The position numbers were made by a program, and so were the translations under genes. A stretch of DNA of 5,176 nucleotides from Nitrospirota bacterium (GTDB lineage: Bacteria; Nitrospinota; Nitrospinia; Nitrospinales; VA-1), in NCBI GenBank assembly GCA_003235465.1, contig QJWD01000304.1, positions 1 to 5,176 of the forward strand, in the 5' to 3' direction. Positions 1 to 4,729 of this stretch are shown in pieces. Within the stretch, counting starts at the first letter, position 1. Every line of letters starts with the position of its first letter. The notes under the pieces were generated by a model. That model saw only the letters and a program-made list of their open reading frames with translations, searched no databases and was not told the DNA's origin.

Positions 1-271
1 CCTTGGCCGAGTCGACCTTGAGCTTGCCGACGGTGGATTCGCCGTGCATGATCTGCCGCTGCAGGTTGCTCAAATCCACCACGTCGAAATCGATGAAGCC
101 CAGGGTGCCGACGCCCGCCGCGGCCAGGTACAGGCCGATGGGGGAGCCGAGGCCGCCGGTGCCAATGATCAGCACGCGGGCGTTGCATATTTTTTCCTGC
201 CCCTCCACACCCACTTCGGGGAGCAGCAGGTGGCGGCTGTAACGGTTGATTTGTTCAGGGTTCAATGCCAT
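1..271 (-). CDS. moeB: MoeB/ThiF/HesA-family sulfur-carrier adenylyltransferase, N-terminal 90 residues (cut by window edge)
   Basis: This E1-like enzyme would activate the C-terminal Gly-Gly of a small sulfur carrier (MoaD or ThiS type) as an acyl-adenylate, in the cytoplasm, for molybdopterin or thiamin synthesis. The reading frame starts at the ATG at 269-271 and runs off the left edge, so only residues 1-90 are present. Visible marks in order are the N-terminal RYSRH helix (residues 10-14), the Rossmann nucleotide loop GTGGLGSP (37-44), the acidic strand end DFD (61-63), the NLQRQ motif (69-73) and Lys85. By comparison with E. coli MoeB from memory, Arg13, Arg72 and Lys85 correspond to ATP-contacting Arg14, Arg73 and Lys86. 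The zinc-binding cysteines and any C-terminal rhodanese domain lie outside the window, so MoeB, ThiF and MoeZ-like versions cannot be separated. The family call is firm and the symbol is tentative. The Shine-Dalgarno site is weak. The gene follows the small gene at 380-544 after 108 bases and probably has its own promoter. Confidence 0.9.
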   Translation of the reverse strand, partial: MALNPEQINRYSRHLLLPEVGVEGQEKICNARVLIIGTGGLGSPIGLYLAAAGVGTLGFIDFDVVDLSNLQRQIMHGESTVGKLKVDSAK

Positions 272-337
272 GGCGCGTGTCCGTTGCTTACAGGGTTGGT
301 TGCGGGCCGGGCCCGCCGGGGTTATATGTATGATTGC

Positions 338-366
338 ATTTTAGCAAAAAGGGTTCACTCGGCCAA
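338..366 (-). promoter_or_regulatory. candidate sigma-70 promoter for the moeB-like gene
   Basis: On the minus strand there is TTGGCC (361-366) as a -35 and TAAAAT (338-343) as a -10, separated by exactly 17 bases. They match the consensus at 4 of 6 and 5 of 6 positions. Transcription would start near 331 and give a leader of about 60 bases before the ATG at 271. It sits in a locally AT-rich patch in an otherwise GC-rich region, just downstream of the stop codon of the small gene at 380. The adenylyltransferase could therefore be transcribed separately from the two upstream genes. This is based on motif matching only. Confidence 0.4.
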
Positions 367-379
367 AATTTTAGCGCGG

Positions 380-544
380 CTATTTTTCGCCGTCGTCCAA
401 TTCCTTTAGCCAATCGGGCTTTCTGGCGCCGCCCTTGGGCTGGCGCCGGTCCTTGAGCGGCCCGGCCTTCAGCCTTTTCGCCGGCAGCGCCACCGGGTTT
501 CGCAGCTTAGGGCGCGGCACCTTGATGGTGATTTTCTTTTTCAT
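380..544 (-). CDS. small very basic, proline-rich protein of 54 residues, function unknown
   Basis: I do not recognise this protein with certainty. It begins at the ATG at 542-544, four bases after a strong GGGAGG ribosome binding site, and ends with TAG at 380-382. The product has about 18 Lys/Arg against 6 Asp/Glu and 7 prolines. It opens with MKKKITIKVPRPKLRNP, continues as a Lys/Arg/Gly-rich middle, and ends with a short acidic tail containing its only tryptophan (Trp45). There is no membrane segment, signal peptide or cysteine. Such composition is typical of small nucleic-acid- or ribosome-associated proteins and of small conserved proteins of unknown function carrying an RNPVA-like motif, but that is analogy only. 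It lies 19 bases after the aminotransferase stop on the same strand, so the two are probably co-transcribed. The good ribosome site, the tight spacing and the non-random composition make it a real gene rather than a chance frame. Confidence 0.72.
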   Translation of the reverse strand: MKKKITIKVPRPKLRNPVALPAKRLKAGPLKDRRQPKGGARKPDWLKELDDGEK

Positions 545-548
545 TTTG

Positions 549-554
549 CCTCCC
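549..554 (-). promoter_or_regulatory. ribosome binding site of the 54-residue gene
   Basis: The minus strand reads GGGAGG here, followed by CAAA and then the ATG at 544. This is a near-perfect Shine-Dalgarno sequence, although the four-base gap is shorter than usual. It lies in the 19 bases between the aminotransferase stop and the small gene and is the main evidence that the small gene is translated. Confidence 0.7.
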
Positions 555-563
555 AGCCCGCCG

Positions 564-1751
564 CTACGCCGCCCTCGCCGCCCGGAACGCTTTCTCGAAA
601 CCGGCGATGGACCCCTCGATCACCTTGTCCGGCAGGCAATACGACAGACGGAAATAGCCGGGCAGGCCAAAACCCCGCCCCGGCACCACCAGCACCTTCT
701 CCTCGGCGAGCAGGCGGGAGAACGCCACCTCGTCGGCCAGCGGCGATTTCGGGAAAAAGTAGAACGCGCCCTCGGGCCGCACCACCGAATAGCCGATGCG
801 GGTGAGCTCCCGGTAGAGGAAATCGCGCGTCCTTTGGTAACCGGCGGGGTCGACGCTTGCGCCCTGAATGTCCTTCACCGCGCGCTGGATGAGCGCCGGC
901 GCGTTGACGAACCCGAGCACCCGGTTGGCGAAGATCATGGCTTGCAAAAGCTTTTCGGCGTCCTCGGCGCCGGGGTGCACGGCGGCGACGCCGATGCGCT
1001 CACCCGGCACCGCCAGGTCCTTGGAATGCGAGGTGATGTAGATGCTGTGCTGGTAAAAGCGGAAGACATGCGCCACCTCGACGCCGTCGAAGACGATGCG
1101 CTTGTACGGATCGTCGGAAATGAGGTACACGGTGCGGCCGCTTTTCCGGCCAAAATCCCTGAGCACCGCGCCCAGGCGCTCGAGCGATTCGTTGCCATAC
1201 ACCACGCCGGTGGGGTTGTTCGGCGAGTTGACGATCACCGCCTTGGTTTTCGGGGTCAGCGCCTTTTCCAGCTGCTCGAGGTCGAGGCTGAAATCCTCGC
1301 GGGTGGGCACGGGCACGGCGCGGCCGCCGTGGTTGTCGGCATAAAACAGGTACTCGACGAAGTACGGCGTGAAGATGATCACCTCGTCGCCGGGGTCGAG
1401 CAGGGCCTTCAGCACGATGTTGAGGCCGCCCGCTGCGCCGCAGGTCATCACCAGGTGGCTGGCCGCAAGCGTCAGCCCGCATTCCGGCGACAAGGCGCGT
1501 GCGACGGCCTCGCGCACCTCGGGCAGGCCGGCGTTCGGCATGTAGCGGTGACGGCCCGGCGTGGGGTCCTGGGCGGCGGCCTGAAGGGCGTCCTTCAGCT
1601 CTTTCGGCGGTTCGGCCACCGGGTTGCCGAGGGAGAGGTCGAACACGTTATCCTCGCCGAACTGCTGCTTCAGGCGCAGGCCCTCCTCGAACATTTTTCG
1701 TATCCACGAACTCTCTTCCATGAACCGGCTGACTTTGCTTGAAATCGCCAT
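564..1751 (-). CDS. pyridoxal-phosphate-dependent aminotransferase, fold type I, class I/II
   Basis: This is a cytoplasmic PLP enzyme that would move an amino group between an amino acid and a 2-oxo acid. The substrate cannot be fixed from sequence, and aspartate-like or broad specificity is only a guess. The product is 395 residues, a normal length for the family. All key family residues can be seen: SPNNPTG at 176-182 with Asn179, Asp213 and Tyr216 in SDDPY, the Schiff-base lysine Lys244 in SHSKDLAVPGERIG, phosphate-binding Arg252 eight residues later, and the substrate-carboxylate arginine Arg368 in FRLSY. These correspond to Asn194, Asp222, Tyr225, Lys258, Arg266 and Arg386 of aspartate aminotransferase. 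I chose the ATG at 1749-1751 because an AGAGGA site stands four bases before it and the product then opens MAISSKV. An in-frame ATG at 1808 would add 19 poorly protein-like residues and overlap the likely promoter. It is the first gene of a probable unit with the small basic protein, and is divergent from the RND transporter. Confidence 0.93.
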   Translation of the reverse strand: MAISSKVSRFMEESSWIRKMFEEGLRLKQQFGEDNVFDLSLGNPVAEPPKELKDALQAAAQDPTPGRHRYMPNAGLPEVREAVARALSPECGLTLAASHLVMTCGAAGGLNIVLKALLDPGDEVIIFTPYFVEYLFYADNHGGRAVPVPTREDFSLDLEQLEKALTPKTKAVIVNSPNNPTGVVYGNESLERLGAVLRDFGRKSGRTVYLISDDPYKRIVFDGVEVAHVFRFYQHSIYITSHSKDLAVPGERIGVAAVHPGAEDAEKLLQAMIFANRVLGFVNAPALIQRAVKDIQGASVDPAGYQRTRDFLYRELTRIGYSVVRPEGAFYFFPKSPLADEVAFSRLLAEEKVLVVPGRGFGLPGYFRLSYCLPDKVIEGSIAGFEKAFRAARAA

Positions 1752-1755
1752 TGCA

Positions 1756-1761
1756 TCCTCT
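1756..1761 (-). promoter_or_regulatory. ribosome binding site that fixes the aminotransferase start
   Basis: The minus strand reads AGAGGA, then four bases, then the ATG at 1749-1751, with a purine-rich AAAAAGAAAG run in front. No comparable site precedes the upstream in-frame ATG at 1808, so this site favours the 395-residue product over the 414-residue one. Confidence 0.65.
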
Positions 1762-1808
1762 TTCTTTTTGAAAAGCCAATCAATATCACAAAGCCCAAGT
1801 GCGTTCAA

Positions 1809-1817
1809 TGGTATAAC
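1809..1817 (+). promoter_or_regulatory. candidate extended -10 element for the RND transporter gene
   Basis: The plus strand reads TGGTATAAC, that is TG-n-TATAAC, eight of nine positions of the extended -10 consensus. No convincing -35 lies 16-18 bases upstream, which extended -10 promoters can tolerate. The start would fall near 1824 and give a leader of about 190 bases containing the hairpins described at 1843-1890 and 1977-1992. A weaker alternative, TTGTCG at 1889-1894 with TAATAT at 1913-1918 (18-base spacer), would exclude the first hairpins. Confidence 0.38.
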
Positions 1818-1838
1818 AGAATCACCTGATCTTCCGAA
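1810..1838 (-). promoter_or_regulatory. candidate extended -10 promoter for the aminotransferase
   Basis: On the minus strand TG-T-TATACC (TG at 1817-1818, -10 hexamer 1810-1815) forms an extended -10 element. A weak TTCGGA (1833-1838) lies 17 bases upstream as a -35. The transcript would start near 1803 and have a leader of about 50 bases before the ATG at 1751. The hexamer overlaps the plus-strand -10 of the divergent gene. Motif inspection only. Confidence 0.35.
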
Positions 1839-1842
1839 TGGC

Positions 1843-1877
1843 GTTCGCGGGGCCGGAAAGTCTCCGGTTCCGCGAAC
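1843..1877 (+). promoter_or_regulatory. long hairpin in the leader of the RND gene
   Basis: GTTCGCGG at 1843-1850 pairs perfectly with CCGCGAAC at 1870-1877. Inside it CCGGA (1853-1857) pairs with TCCGG (1863-1867) around a five-base loop. The two positions between the stems (1851-1852 with 1868-1869) are G-T, so they pair as G-U wobbles in plus-strand RNA but would be A-C mismatches in minus-strand RNA. The result is a continuous 15-pair stem only in a plus-strand transcript. There is no following T-run, so it does not look like an intrinsic terminator. A role as leader structure or operator is inference. Confidence 0.5.
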
Positions 1878-1890
1878 CCAAAAATGGGTT
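1875..1890 (+). promoter_or_regulatory. second hairpin overlapping the first
   Basis: AACCCA (1875-1880) and TGGGTT (1885-1890) are perfect inverted copies around an AAAA loop. The left arm shares three bases (1875-1877) with the right arm of the preceding hairpin, so in full form the two structures compete. This is much weaker than the first hairpin. Significance is uncertain. Confidence 0.3.
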
Positions 1891-1976
1891 GTCGGACTCC
1901 CGGCGGATGGGTTAATATCCCTCTTGGGAAGTTAAGGGCCGGGCATTCACGGCCGCAGGCTTTGCCGAGCGCTCCC

Positions 1977-1992
1977 GCGCCAAACCTGGCGC
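1977..1992 (+). promoter_or_regulatory. short perfect hairpin 20 bases before the RND start codon
   Basis: GCGCCA (1977-1982) and TGGCGC (1987-1992) form a perfect six-pair GC-rich stem with an AACC loop. It ends 20 bases before the ATG at 2013, close to the ribosome standby zone. No Shine-Dalgarno sequence is visible between it and the start codon, where the sequence is CCACCATTTGAACCG. It may influence translation initiation, but a chance palindrome in GC-rich sequence is possible. Confidence 0.35.
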
Positions 1993-2012
1993 ACCACCCA
2001 CCATTTGAACCG

Positions 2013-4544
2013 ATGAATTCCTTTTTAATTCGGCTGTACGACAAGACGGTGCTCGGCCACCCCTGGGTGTGCCTCGCGCTCGTTCTCATCACCTTCGGCT
2101 TCTTCACCAGCCAAACGCCCCAGTTCAAGCTGGACGCCTCGGCGGAATCGCTGGTGCTGGAGAACGACCAAGACCTCGCTTACTTCCGCGAAATCACCAA
2201 AATCTACGGCTCTTCCGACTTCGTCATCATCACCTTCACGCCGTTCGAGGACATCCTGTCCGAGGCGTCGCTCGCCTCGCTTGCTTCCCTGCGCGACGAT
2301 CTTAAAAAGGTGCCGCGGGTGGAATCGGTGATCAGCATTTTGGACGTGCCCCTGCTCGACAGCCCCCGGGTCACGTTTTCCGATCTGGCGGAAAGCCAGC
2401 GCTCCCTGCTGACCCCCGGCGTCGACAAGGAACTGGCCAGGAAGGAATTCACCACCAGCCCGATCTACCGCGAATTGCTGGTCAGCCCCGACGCGCGCAC
2501 CACCGCCATCCTCGTCAATTTCGAGCGCGATGAGACCTATTTCACCCTGCTCAACCGGCGAAACGCGCTGCGCGAAAAGGGCGACGCCCGAAGCGCCGCC
2601 GAGACCCTGGAATTTGACGACGTGCAAGCCAAATTCAAGAACTACCTCGCCGTCGCTCTCGACCGCCAGAGCCACGAGATCGAAACCATACGCCAGGTGA
2701 TCGACAAGTACCGGCCGGTGGCCGACATGTTCCTGGGCGGCGTGCCGATGATCGTCTCCGACATGGTCACCTTCATCAACCACGACATCGCGGTGTTCGG
2801 CGCGGGGGTCGTCTTCTTCATGATCGTGGCGCTGTTTTTCTTCTTCCGGCGGGTTCGCTGGGTGGCCCTGCCGCTTTTCTGCTGCCTGACCTCGGCGCTC
2901 ACCATGGTGGGGCTGCTCGGCTATCTCGACTGGCGGGTGACGGTGATCTCGTCGAACTTCATCTCCATCCTGCTCATCATCACCATGTCGATCATCATCC
3001 ACCTGATCGTCCGCTACGGCGAACTTTTGGCCGAGAACCCCAACGAGCCGCAGCGCGCGCTCGTGCTCGACACGGTGCGCCACATGGTTCTGCCGTGTTT
3101 CTACACGGCGCTCACCACCATCGTCGCGTTCATTTCGCTCGTGGTGAGCAACATCCGCCCGGTGATCGATTTCGGCTGGATCATGACCATCGGCATTTCG
3201 GTGTCGTTCCTGTTTTGCTTCATCATCTTCCCCGCCGTTTTGGTGCTGCTGAAACCCGCGACCTCGGTTTCCGACCACGACGCGACCCGGGCGCTTACGC
3301 AGATGATCGCCTGGTTCACCCTGCATCACCGGCGGAAGGTGATGATCGCCTGCTCGCTGATTGCGGTGTTCTCCGCCGTCGGCATTTTCCGCCTGCAAGT
3401 GGACAACCGCTTCATCGATTATTTCAAGACCTCGACGGAAATCTACCAGGGCATGCGCGTCATCGACATGCAGCTCGGCGGCACGACGCCCCTCGACATC
3501 CTCATCGAGCCGGACAAGGCCTACTTCGAATACCTGGAAGAACTCAAGAACGCCCCGGCGGAGGAAGCCGGCGACCCCTTCGACGACCCCTTCGCCCAGA
3601 AGAAGCCGCCCGAGGAAGAGGAAAACTTCTGGTTCCACGTCGACCCGCTGCTCAAGGTGGAAAAAATTCACGACCGGCTGGAAGCGCTGCCGGAGATCGG
3701 CAAGGTGCTCTCCATCGCCACCATCACCAAGGTCATCCGCCACATCAACGAAGGCCGCATGCCCGACGATTACGACCTGGCGCTGATCCGCAAGCTTCTG
3801 CCCGACAACGTCAAGGAGACCTTCGTCCACCCCTACCTGTCGGGGGACGGCAACCAGATCCGCATTTCGACGCGCATCGTCGAGGCCGACCCGTCGCTCA
3901 ACCGCGGCGCGCTCATCGAGCGCATCCGCGACATCCTGACAGGCGAGATGGGCATCGCGCCTGAGCGCATCCACTTCACCGGCATGGCGGTCCTCTATAA
4001 CAACATGCTGCACAGCCTCTACACCTCGCAGATCCTCACCATCGGCGCGGTGTTCCTCGGCATCCTGCTGATGTTCGTGGTGCTGTTCCGCGGCGTGTTC
4101 ATCGCCATTCTGGCGCTCATCCCCAACATGCTCGCCGCCGCGATGATCCTCGGCGTGATGGGGCTGGTCGGCATTCCGCTCGATATGATGACCATCACCA
4201 TCGCCGCCATCACCATCGGCATCGCGGTGGACGACACCATCCACTACATCTACCGCTTCAAGGAAGAGTTCCCCATCCATCGAAGCTACCGCGCCTGCGT
4301 CGAAATCTGCCACAGCAGCATCGGCCGGGCGATCTACTACACCTCGATCACGGTGACGGTGGGCTTTTCCATCCTCTCCCTGTCGAACTTCATTCCCACC
4401 ATTTATTTCGGCCTGCTCACCGGCCTCGCCATGGTGGTCGCCCTGCTCAACAACCTGACGCTGCTGCCCCTGCTCCTGCTCCTGTTCAAGCCCCTGGGCG
4501 CTGAAACCGCCCGCGACCTGGTGCCCGCCGAAGCCGAGACCTGA
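2013..4544 (+). CDS. RND-superfamily inner-membrane exporter (MMPL / COG1033 type)
   Basis: This is an 843-residue proton-driven exporter of the inner membrane. Substrate is unknown; relatives move lipids, hopanoids or other hydrophobic compounds. Topology seen in the sequence: TM1 about 17-33, a large periplasmic loop 34-257, TM2-TM6 between 258 and 414, TM7 about 442-459, a second loop 460-670, and TM8-TM12 between 672 and 826. This is the full duplicated 12-helix RND plan. TM10 carries GIAVDDTIHYIYRF with Asp740-Asp741, the usual proton-relay site. The equivalent TM4 stretch is TMSIIIHLIVRY and has no acidic residue. The second loop has an acidic, proline-containing insert at 514-540. The ATG at 2013 is chosen because the product then starts MNSFLIRLYD just before TM1. 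The in-frame ATG at 1884 would add 43 unlikely residues. There is no clear Shine-Dalgarno site. The gene appears single and divergent from the aminotransferase, with no adjacent membrane-fusion or outer-membrane partner visible in the window. Confidence 0.9.
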   Translation: MNSFLIRLYDKTVLGHPWVCLALVLITFGFFTSQTPQFKLDASAESLVLENDQDLAYFREITKIYGSSDFVIITFTPFEDILSEASLASLASLRDDLKKVPRVESVISILDVPLLDSPRVTFSDLAESQRSLLTPGVDKELARKEFTTSPIYRELLVSPDARTTAILVNFERDETYFTLLNRRNALREKGDARSAAETLEFDDVQAKFKNYLAVALDRQSHEIETIRQVIDKYRPVADMFLGGVPMIVSDMVTFINHDIAVFGAGVVFFMIVALFFFFRRVRWVALPLFCCLTSALTMVGLLGYLDWRVTVISSNFISILLIITMSIIIHLIVRYGELLAENPNEPQRALVLDTVRHMVLPCFYTALTTIVAFISLVVSNIRPVIDFGWIMTIGISVSFLFCFIIFPAVLVLLKPATSVSDHDATRALTQMIAWFTLHHRRKVMIACSLIAVFSAVGIFRLQVDNRFIDYFKTSTEIYQGMRVIDMQLGGTTPLDILIEPDKAYFEYLEELKNAPAEEAGDPFDDPFAQKKPPEEEENFWFHVDPLLKVEKIHDRLEALPEIGKVLSIATITKVIRHINEGRMPDDYDLALIRKLLPDNVKETFVHPYLSGDGNQIRISTRIVEADPSLNRGALIERIRDILTGEMGIAPERIHFTGMAVLYNNMLHSLYTSQILTIGAVFLGILLMFVVLFRGVFIAILALIPNMLAAAMILGVMGLVGIPLDMMTITIAAITIGIAVDDTIHYIYRFKEEFPIHRSYRACVEICHSSIGRAIYYTSITVTVGFSILSLSNFIPTIYFGLLTGLAMVVALLNNLTLLPLLLLLFKPLGAETARDLVPAEAET

Positions 4545-4620
4545 GCCAAAATATCGGCATAATCCGTTAAAATACAGCGGGTTATCCATTGTTGCAAAAG
4601 AGTGACGCACTTTCATTTGG

Positions 4621-4657
4621 AAATCTGCTAGGATAGGGTGAAAGCTTAGCTAGATTT
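4621..4657. repeat. imperfect inverted repeat in the promoter region of the FTP-domain gene
   Basis: AAATCTGCTA (4621-4630) is the reverse complement of TAGC-T-AGATTT (4647-4657) apart from one extra T at 4651. This gives ten pairs with a one-base bulge around a 16-base centre. The left arm overlaps the candidate -10 at 4626-4634. It could be an operator for a dimeric regulator or an RNA hairpin near the transcript start. The surrounding 4545-4729 gap is AT-richer than the genes on either side. Confidence 0.35.
4626..4634 (+). promoter_or_regulatory. weak extended -10 candidate for the FTP-domain gene
   Basis: TG-C-TAGGAT fits an extended -10, with four of six hexamer matches. No good -35 is seen 16-18 bases upstream. 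A start near 4641 would leave a leader of about 90 bases. The 184-base AT-rich gap, the strong ribosome site and the absence of overlap suggest this gene is transcribed apart from the RND gene, but the exact promoter is uncertain. Confidence 0.25.
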
Positions 4658-4713
4658 ACATTTAGATTCAATAAAGTGATTAACTCCCCCACTCGTTACT
4701 CACAACCTACTTT

Positions 4714-4722
4714 AAGGAAGGG
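4714..4722 (+). promoter_or_regulatory. ribosome binding site of the FTP-domain gene
   Basis: AAGGAAGGG stands seven bases before the ATG at 4730. This is a strong, well-spaced Shine-Dalgarno site, and it supports that start codon together with the signal peptide that follows directly. Confidence 0.7.
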
Positions 4723-4729
4723 AACTGTA

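Noticed and set aside
302..316. GCGGGC-CGG-GCCCGC hairpin between the small gene and the moeB-like gene, as a terminator
   Set aside because: The stem is perfect but has a three-base loop and no T-run on either strand, and it lies inside the probable leader of the moeB-like gene. It is a GC-rich palindrome of doubtful meaning.
435..1742. A 435-codon open frame on the plus strand across the aminotransferase and part of the small gene
   Set aside because: It is again the codon-register antisense of a GC-rich gene. The aminotransferase on the other strand has every catalytic residue, and this frame shows no recognisable family.
1752..1808. A 19-residue N-terminal extension of the aminotransferase
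   Set aside because: No ribosome site precedes the ATG at 1808, while a good AGAGGA site precedes the one at 1751. The longer form would begin within the candidate promoter region.
1889..1918. TTGTCG-18-TAATAT as the promoter of the RND gene
   Set aside because: Both hexamers match the consensus at only 4 of 6 positions with an 18-base spacer. It is kept as an alternative to the better extended -10 at 1809-1817.
1884..2012. A 43-residue N-terminal extension of the RND protein from the ATG at 1884
   Set aside because: The extension is rich in Pro, Gly and Arg with no membrane or signal character, lies over hairpin-forming sequence, and has no ribosome site. The product from 2013 has the expected short cytoplasmic tail before TM1.
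4559..4585. ATAATCCG / CGGGTTAT stem after the RND stop codon, as a terminator
   Set aside because: The eight-pair stem has one wobble and an 11-base loop, is AT-rich and is followed by CCATTGTTGC rather than a T-run. It is too weak to call as an intrinsic terminator.
2025..4616. An 863-codon open frame on the minus strand across the whole RND gene
   Set aside because: It is in codon register with the sense gene, so it stays open simply because the sense gene avoids TTA, CTA and TCA codons, as GC-rich genes do. Its product is an implausible mix of Asp, His, Gln, Arg, Gly and Val with no membrane or domain features.
4600..4660. Possible cyclic-di-GMP (GEMM-like) riboswitch suggested by a GACGCA string before the FTP gene
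   Set aside because: Only the short string resembles the motif. The paired arms and the conserved downstream segments of that riboswitch are not present.
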